Below, piece after piece: positions 32,347-36,776 of a DNA stretch of 36,776 bases. The DNA is from an uncultured bacterium (GTDB lineage: Bacteria; Desulfobacterota; BSN033; UBA1163). Every line of letters starts with the position of its first letter. Within the stretch, counting starts at the first letter, position 1. Where the stretch lies: positions 1 through 36,776 of the forward strand of contig CALIBK010000033.1 in the NCBI GenBank assembly GCA_938045955.1. The letters run 5' to 3'. A program made the position numbers and the translations under genes. Below the pieces are notes generated by a model that made no database searches, was not told the origin of the DNA, and saw only the letters and a list, made by a program, of their open reading frames with translations.

Positions 32347-32375
32347 TATATACTATACATTTGTTTAGTTGTCAA
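32347..32375 (-). promoter_or_regulatory. lexA operon promoter
   Basis: On the minus strand, TTGACA (32375-32370) and TATATA (32352-32347) are spaced by 17 bases. The start of transcription would be near 32340, giving a leader of about 70 bases before the lexA ATG. The only strong promoter seen upstream of the four-gene cassette. Confidence 0.7.
32352..32369. promoter_or_regulatory. candidate LexA operator (18-bp dyad)
   Basis: ACTATACATTTGTTTAGT: arms ACTATACA and TGTTTAGT are inverted with one mismatch pair around TT. It fills the spacer between the -35 and -10 boxes of the lexA promoter, where a bound repressor would block RNA polymerase. It does not match the enterobacterial CTGT-N8-ACAG, Bacillus GAAC-N4-GTTC or alphaproteobacterial GTTC-N7-GTTC boxes. 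Confidence 0.6.
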
Positions 32376-32521
32376 GTGAAATTTTTGATAGCTCTGAAAA
32401 ATTAATTTAAACGTCCGCGTTCGAAGGGTTTGGAACCCTACCCCTCCAGTCTTCCAGGGACCTTTTCAGACCTCTCTTTTCAGAATCTCTGAGCTTCTCT
32501 ACCCAGCGGTGTGAGAGTTCG

Positions 32522-32537
32522 TTGTATTTTGATACAA
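32522..32537. promoter_or_regulatory. operator-like dyad upstream of cysE
   Basis: TTGTAT-TTTG-ATACAA, six-base arms that pair perfectly. The left arm could also serve as a -35 box with TATTAA (32545-32550) 17 bases on. Only about 14 bases would then separate the transcript start from the cysE ATG, which lacks a ribosome site. Confidence 0.4.
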
Positions 32538-32570
32538 AATATCTTATTAAAAACTATTGAATCCTGATTT

Positions 32571-33257
32571 ATGTTTGAACGGTTGAAAGAAGACATTCGA
32601 ACGATTAAAGAGAGAGACCCCGCGGCAAAAAACATGATAGAGATACTCCTCTGTTATCCGGGTCTCCATGCCCTCTGGTTCCATCGGATCGCCCACTATC
32701 TTTATCAGCGGAAATGGTACACCATCGCTCGGTTGATTTCCCATTTCAATCGCTGGATCACAGGAATTGAAATTCACCCGGGCGCAAAGATCGGCAGACG
32801 CCTTTTTATCGACCATGGAATGGGAGTGGTCATTGGAGAGACAACAGAGATTGGAGACGATTGTCTGATTTATAAGGGGGTGGTCCTCGGGGGAACCACG
32901 CTGGAAAAGAAGAAAAGACATCCAACCATAGGAAACCGAGTGATCATAGGGTCCAATTCGACCGTCCTCGGGGCGATTACCATTGGCGATGGGGCAAGGG
33001 TGGGTTCGGGGTCGGTGGTTATCAAATCTGTGCCTCCCGGAGCCACGGTGGTGGGAGTTCCAGGACGAATCATCGAAACTCCAACTCCAGAAAAAGAAGA
33101 GCTTGACTTTGAACACGGGAATCTTCCTGACCCCCTCTCAGATATTATGAAGATGCTTCTTCAACTTCATCAGAAACTGGAAGAACGGGTCAAACGATTA
33201 GAAAACCAGGTTTACAACGCCTATCAGGAAAGGAATGAAGATGGCAAAATATCCTAA
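32571..33257 (+). CDS. cysE: serine O-acetyltransferase
   Basis: A 228-residue enzyme of the EpsC/CysE type, making O-acetylserine for cysteine synthesis. The helical N-terminal domain ([28 protein letters not shown]-like, in two parts) carries the catalytic region. Left-handed beta-helix hexapeptides follow: [20 protein letters not shown] with the catalytic His, then [20 protein letters not shown] and [22 protein letters not shown]-terminal coiled coil ([18 protein letters not shown]) extends beyond the acyltransferase fold. Its 3' end overlaps the start of the NifU-like gene by about 17 bases. A functional link cysteine-to-Fe-S assembly is likely. Confidence 0.93.
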   Translation: MFERLKEDIRTIKERDPAAKNMIEILLCYPGLHALWFHRIAHYLYQRKWYTIARLISHFNRWITGIEIHPGAKIGRRLFIDHGMGVVIGETTEIGDDCLIYKGVVLGGTTLEKKKRHPTIGNRVIIGSNSTVLGAITIGDGARVGSGSVVIKSVPPGATVVGVPGRIIETPTPEKEELDFEHGNLPDPLSDIMKMLLQLHQKLEERVKRLENQVYNAYQERNEDGKIS

Positions 33258-33663
33258 ATTCCTAATGGAACATTTTCAGAATCCGAAAAATGTGGGAGAG
33301 ATTCCGAATGCCGATGGAGTGGGAACGGTAGGAAATGCCTCCTGCGGGGATATCATGCAAATGTTTTTAAAACTTCAAGAGGGTAAGATCCTGGATGCTA
33401 AATTTAAGACCTATGGATGTGGTGCAGCCATTGCAACGAGCTCCATCCTAACCGAACGGATTAAAGGAGCCACTATTGAGGAGGCTTTAAAGATCTCAGA
33501 AGAAACGGTAAAAGAGATCCTCACTCAACTTCCAAAAGAAAAAACTCCCTGTTTCACCATTGCTGCCGAAGCCCTCAAAATGGCCCTCGAGGAGTACCGA
33601 TGTAAAGTTTCAGGGATCCAGGAGAAAGGGGGATTTGATTCCAAAGGAATGGAGAAGCAATAG
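33241..33663 (+). CDS. NifU/IscU-like Fe-S scaffold protein
   Basis: About 140 residues. The IscU core starts [18 protein letters not shown]; the three scaffold cysteines are in [10 protein letters not shown] (about 35), [14 protein letters not shown] (about 60) and [11 protein letters not shown] (about 103), where most relatives have a HCSVLA-type sequence. A 20-residue tail follows. It holds nascent Fe-S clusters. An ATG two codons earlier (33235) is possible; AAAGGA favours 33241. The gene overlaps cysE. The usual partner, a cysteine desulfurase, is absent from the window. Confidence 0.88.
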   Translation: MAKYPKFLMEHFQNPKNVGEIPNADGVGTVGNASCGDIMQMFLKLQEGKILDAKFKTYGCGAAIATSSILTERIKGATIEEALKISEETVKEILTQLPKEKTPCFTIAAEALKMALEEYRCKVSGIQEKGGFDSKGMEKQ

Positions 33664-33673
33664 GGAAAAGGGG

Positions 33674-34582
33674 ATGAGAAAAGAGGAGAAAGTCAGCTTC
33701 CTGAAAGATCCCAATCATGTCCTCGAGCAGGTCATCAAAAACTTTATTCAAGAAAGTCAGTATAATCAGAGAACCGAGCTCGATAGGGGGCGATACTGGG
33801 AAGAACCCCTTGTCGGATTTGCCTCAGGAGCAGATCCCATTTTCTACGAACTGAAGAGCATCATCGGGTCGTTTCATCTTACTCCGAGAGAGGTCATCGC
33901 AACCTCACTGAGAGAAAAAGGGAAAATCTCTCTCCTTTCGGAGATTAACGATCTCAGCGTGATTTCATGGATTCTTCCGGCCTCCGAGGACACCCGAAGA
34001 AGTAATCGAATGGAAAGCGAGTATCCATCTAAATTCTGGGCCTACACGAGAGATTATGGAGAGGCCTGCAATAACGCCCTGAGGGCCCACGTGGTTCAAT
34101 TTCTGAGGAATCTGGGCTTTGAGGCGGAAGCCCCCCTTCTTCTTCCCTCTTACCAATTTTTTCGTGACCATAAGGTGGGTTGGGCCTCTCTATGGTCAGA
34201 GCGTCACGTCGCCTATGTCTGTGGCCTCGGCACGTTTAGTCTTAGCGATGGTCTAATTACCCCAAAAGGAGTGGCCGTTCGAATTGGAAGTGTGGTCACT
34301 ACACTCAAATTAAAACCAACGGATAGAAGATATCGCCATCATAAAGAATATTGCCTACAATTTAGAAATGAGAGGTGCGGAAAGTGCAGGGATCGATGTC
34401 CAGCCGGGGCAATCACAGAAAAAGGACACGACAAGGATAAGTGTTATGAGTATATCCATTCCGAACCCCTTAAGGCTAAGCGGGTGGAATATGGTTTAAC
34501 CGATCCACCTCCTTCCTGCGGTCTCTGCCAGACGGGTGTTCCCTGCGAGCACGAAATTCCAAGACCTGACCTGATCGCCTGA
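33674..34582 (+). CDS. QueG-like 4Fe-4S protein (epoxyqueuosine reductase family relative)
   Basis: A 302-residue protein. The middle region (WASLWSERHVAYVCGLGTF, then LSDGLITPKGVAVRIGSVVT) matches the pattern of QueG, where it follows the cobalamin-binding domain. Two 4Fe-4S sites lie at the C-terminus: CGKCRDRCPAGAI and CGLCQTGVPCEHEIP. QueG reduces epoxyqueuosine in tRNA, but this sequence is divergent, so a related cobalamin-dependent reductase is equally possible. The ATG at 33674 follows AAAAGGGG; a longer frame from 33560 only translates NifU sequence out of frame. Confidence 0.72.
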   Translation: MRKEEKVSFLKDPNHVLEQVIKNFIQESQYNQRTELDRGRYWEEPLVGFASGADPIFYELKSIIGSFHLTPREVIATSLREKGKISLLSEINDLSVISWILPASEDTRRSNRMESEYPSKFWAYTRDYGEACNNALRAHVVQFLRNLGFEAEAPLLLPSYQFFRDHKVGWASLWSERHVAYVCGLGTFSLSDGLITPKGVAVRIGSVVTTLKLKPTDRRYRHHKEYCLQFRNERCGKCRDRCPAGAITEKGHDKDKCYEYIHSEPLKAKRVEYGLTDPPPSCGLCQTGVPCEHEIPRPDLIA

Positions 34583-34610
34583 AGGTCCTTTGGTCTCCTC
34601 TCTGAAAGGT

Positions 34611-34639
34611 TTGACGATTCGAATGCTTTCATATATAAT
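34611..34639 (+). promoter_or_regulatory. promoter giving a leaderless AAA ATPase transcript
   Basis: TTGACG at 34611-34616 and a perfect TATAAT at 34634-34639, spaced by 17. Only eight bases separate the -10 box from the ATG at 34648, so transcription should start at or within two bases of the start codon. No Shine-Dalgarno site is present, in keeping with this. Confidence 0.65.
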
Positions 34640-34647
34640 TTTTGAGC

Positions 34648-36153
34648 ATGAATGAGATCTCTAAGAAGCAACAGATCCTTCAAGATTTAAAGAAACTTGT
34701 TCTCTCCAGGGTTTCTATTGTCTATATCGTCTCGGACGAAGAGGATCGAGTAGAAACCCTTCTCAAAGAATTATCCGCCACCTTTCAACCACGGCCAAAA
34801 TTCTTCATCTGGAATCCTTTTCAGGGTCTTACAGGAGAAGAGGAGACCATAGAGAATTCAAGAGATCCTTTTCAGGCTCTGGATCAGGTGATTCGACGGA
34901 GCGATCAGGCCTTCTATCTTTTTGAAGGGATTCACTCATTTATGAAGGATGATCCACTTCTGGGAAGAAAAATGAAGGATGTGCATCGGGCTCTTAGGAA
35001 TCGATACTCCACCCTCTTCATCATCGCTCCGGTCATCATCGTCCCAGAAGAACTTTTCCGTGATATGATTATCTATGAACTTCCCATGCCTGACGCCACC
35101 GAGGTAGAACGGATTTTAGACCATGTCCTGAGGAGTTCTCCTCAATTCCCTAAAATGGCTGAATCTCTTACACCAGAATTGAAGGAACGGATGATCAAGG
35201 CGGCCTTAGGGCTCTCGCTCGATCAAGTCGCTCGTGCTTTTCGAAGTGCCCTGATTGGAAGGAGTAGTCTCGATCCTACGATCGTGGATGCCATTATCGA
35301 AGAAAAAGGACAGCTCATAAAGAAATCAGGAATTCTAAAACTTATTACCGACCGACCCAGCCTCGATGAGATCGGGGGACTTGAAAATCTAAAAGACTGG
35401 TTGAGAAAGAGGGCGGGGGTATTGAGCCAGAATGGAAAGAGCCAGCGGATCCCACTCCCCAAAGGGGTGCTCATTACGGGGGTCTCGGGATGTGGGAAGA
35501 GCCTCTGCGCCAAAGCCTTCGCCTCCTTCTGGGGAATCCCTCTCCTTCACCTCGATATGGCAAGACTTTACGATGGCACAGCAGGAGAACCTGAAAAGGC
35601 GTTACAGATTGCCCTTCAAACGGCAGAGACCGTAGCTCCCTCGGTCCTCTGGATTGACGAGATTGAGGCAGGAATCAGCATCCAGAGCCAGAAGGCTGGC
35701 GGAGGGACCCAATCCCGGGTCTTCGCTTCATTTCTCACCTGGATGCAAGAAAAGAAGGCCTTCGTTTTTATTGCGGCAACGGCCAATGTGATTGAACTTC
35801 TTCCTCCTGAGGTCTTAAGAAAAGGGCGTTTCGATCAAATCTTCTTCGTCACCCTCCCCAATCCTCAGGAAAGGAAATCCATCCTCTCGATTCATTTAAA
35901 AAAGAACGGGGTGGATCCCTCCAGAATGAACCTAAATATGCTTGCCAAAGTGACCGAAGGATTTAATGGGGCTGAGATTGAACAGGCAGTCAACGGGGCG
36001 ATGATTGAAGCCTTTCATGAGGGAAGAACCCTTACGGAGCAGGATATTGTGATTGCGGCCGGAAATATCGTTCCTCTTTCGGTCACCATGAAGGAGGAGA
36101 TAGGGCGAATGGAGCGCTGGGCCTATCATCGAGCGATTCCTGCTTCAAAATAG
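34648..36153 (+). CDS. AAA ATPase of the Ycf46 type
   Basis: About 501 residues. A degenerate N-terminal AAA-like half (to about 230), with an exposed FYLFEGIHSFMKDDPLLG segment but no P-loop, precedes an active AAA module. There the Walker A is LITGVSGCGKSLCAKA, the Walker B is SVLWIDEIEAG, and sensor 1 (AATANVIELLP) and the arginine finger (RKGRFDQIFFV) are present. This is the arrangement of Ycf46/ClpC-like AAA proteins of cyanobacteria and bacteria, whose role is unclear but linked in cyanobacteria to CO2 use. The ATG at 34648 is preferred to TTG at 34642. Confidence 0.88.
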   Translation: MNEISKKQQILQDLKKLVLSRVSIVYIVSDEEDRVETLLKELSATFQPRPKFFIWNPFQGLTGEEETIENSRDPFQALDQVIRRSDQAFYLFEGIHSFMKDDPLLGRKMKDVHRALRNRYSTLFIIAPVIIVPEELFRDMIIYELPMPDATEVERILDHVLRSSPQFPKMAESLTPELKERMIKAALGLSLDQVARAFRSALIGRSSLDPTIVDAIIEEKGQLIKKSGILKLITDRPSLDEIGGLENLKDWLRKRAGVLSQNGKSQRIPLPKGVLITGVSGCGKSLCAKAFASFWGIPLLHLDMARLYDGTAGEPEKALQIALQTAETVAPSVLWIDEIEAGISIQSQKAGGGTQSRVFASFLTWMQEKKAFVFIAATANVIELLPPEVLRKGRFDQIFFVTLPNPQERKSILSIHLKKNGVDPSRMNLNMLAKVTEGFNGAEIEQAVNGAMIEAFHEGRTLTEQDIVIAAGNIVPLSVTMKEEIGRMERWAYHRAIPASK

Positions 36154-36164
36154 AAAGACGATCG

Positions 36165-36485
36165 TTAATAATCCTCTTCATCTTCATCCTCGTAATAGTC
36201 CTCTTCCTCCTCTTCGTATTCCTCATATTCCTCTTCCTCTTCTTCCTCTTCGACCTTCCTCCTTCTTCTCAATTTCAGATCGATCTTTTCTAAACTTTCG
36301 TCGCCAAGGTCATCGATCACCTCGTTAAAAAAGAGAGCCAGAGAGACCAGATACTCTTCAGGAAGTTCTCTGAACCATTCGAGAATCCTCTCAGCCATCT
36401 CTATCTTTTCACTTGGGGAAGCCCTTTCAATCAGATCGATTGCCTTTTTGTAATGTTTATTGAATGCTCGAATCATAAAAGGCAT
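36165..36485 (-). CDS. small protein with an extremely acidic C-terminal tail
   Basis: A 106-residue protein. About 75 residues form a helical domain (YKKAIDLIERASPSEKIEM, EWFRELPEEYLVSLALFF), followed by RRRRK and a tail of almost only Glu, Asp and Tyr. The tail is encoded by a near-repeated CTCTTCC run on the plus strand. AAGGAGG lies two bases before the ATG at 36485 and eleven before an ATG at 36476, so either start is possible. Family unknown. It converges on the AAA ATPase gene. Confidence 0.65.
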   Translation of the reverse strand: MPFMIRAFNKHYKKAIDLIERASPSEKIEMAERILEWFRELPEEYLVSLALFFNEVIDDLGDESLEKIDLKLRRRRKVEEEEEEEEYEEYEEEEEDYYEDEDEEDY

Positions 36486-36776
36486 AACCTCCTTGGAATG
36501 AAATGATTCCTTTTTAACCCCCTAAAGAATGATACTTAATTCTTTTTTTGTCAATAGTTTATTCATCTCCCCTTTTACGGGATTAGACCTAAAATCATTC
36601 TTTCCTATCCGTTGAGGATAACCACTCACCAAAATCCTTCAATTAATCATTTTGGCCCGACTGGTATATCTCTCAACCATGACTGAGGAATTATTATTAC
36701 CTAAATTGAGCGATTCTTAGTATTATTTAAAGATAACCCTTCTGGATTCCCGTTTTCACGGGAATGACGTTTTCAT
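36486..36776. other. gene-free right end of the window
   Basis: AT-rich and without a credible ORF. The right part holds a partial MITE copy (36700 to the edge). The rest shows nothing I recognise. Confidence 0.5.
36700..36776. mobile_element. MITE, copy 2 (cut by window end)
   Basis: CCTAAATTGAGCGATT starts the element. The next 60 bases match copy 1 closely (same CTTAGTATTATTTAAAG, then a two-base deletion and the same ATTCCCG/CGGGAAT hairpin). Here the left inverted end equals the reverse complement of copy 1's right end exactly, showing that copy 1's left end carries the mutation. The right end lies outside the window. Confidence 0.82.

Larger units (their letters stand above)
32270..32570. 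other. divergent control region between lexA and cysE
   Basis: About 300 bases with no gene. It holds the lexA promoter with its overlapping dyad (32347-32375) and a dyad upstream of cysE (32522-32537). A small hairpin, AGGGTT-TGG-AACCCT (32425-32439), lies between them. Nothing else is recognised. Confidence 0.5.

Noticed and set aside
33560-33673. N-terminal extension of the QueG-like protein
   Set aside because: It would only translate the end of the NifU-like gene out of frame; the ATG at 33674 has a good purine-rich site and gives a normal length.
1-36776. CRISPR arrays, rRNA and tRNA genes, prophage
   Set aside because: No regularly spaced direct repeats, no tRNA-like cloverleaf with a CCA-adjacent acceptor, no rRNA signature and no structural phage gene were seen by reading both strands.

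Overview
The window reads as a chromosomal segment of an anaerobic, Gram-negative bacterium, most likely Desulfobacterota (deltaproteobacterial) or a close relative. The evidence is the end of a MetF-type methylenetetrahydrofolate reductase next to heterodisulfide-reductase-like HdrC and HdrB, a clostridial-type ferredoxin, a lipoprotein signal, a fadN-fadA-fadE-like fatty-acid oxidation operon, and dense, tightly overlapping gene layout. The taxonomic call is an inference from gene content and style; no rRNA or tRNA gene was seen.

Layout. 1-3657 (+): end of metF, a lone receiver protein, a receiver-PAS-histidine kinase, then hdrC and hdrB. 3716-6300 (-): hemL, a histidine phosphatase and a HAD phosphatase. 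6563-7621 (+): ilvC of the eukaryote-like kind with its own promoter. 7656-13809 (-): seven closely packed genes, maf, yggS, an FnIII lipoprotein, lysA, dapF, dapB and an FAH-family hydrolase, probably one operon started by a leaderless promoter at maf. 13810-16295: a small accessory island with an IS481-like transposase remnant, an unidentified remnant frame, a HEPN/MNT toxin-antitoxin pair, a truncated nucleoside hydrolase and a 164-bp MITE. 16296-21794 (+): fadNAE. 21791-25595 (-): azlD, azlC, a cysteine-rich radical SAM protein, a 34-residue basic protein, an EamA transporter and a PHP phosphoesterase. 26065-27345 (+): a sigma-70 factor behind a consensus promoter and a terminator-like leader hairpin. 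27424-28338 (-): ferredoxin and a DedA protein. 28411-32269 (-): lexA, a degenerate RecA-like protein, a 97-residue unknown and a divergent family-B DNA polymerase. 32571-34582 (+): cysE, a NifU/IscU-like scaffold and a QueG-like Fe-S protein. 34648-36153 (+): a Ycf46-like AAA ATPase, apparently leaderless. 36165-36485 (-): a protein with an extremely acidic tail. 36700-36776: a second MITE copy, cut by the window end.

The most exciting unit is the lexA / RecA-like / small ORF / PolB cassette. It has the architecture of an SOS mutasome operon (compare lexA2-imuA-imuB-dnaE2), but the polymerase is a family-B enzyme with no recognisable exonuclease motifs and an altered catalytic motif C. An 18-bp dyad lies exactly between the -35 and -10 boxes of its promoter and is a strong candidate for the LexA operator. 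I infer a damage-inducible, possibly error-prone or translesion replication module built on PolB.
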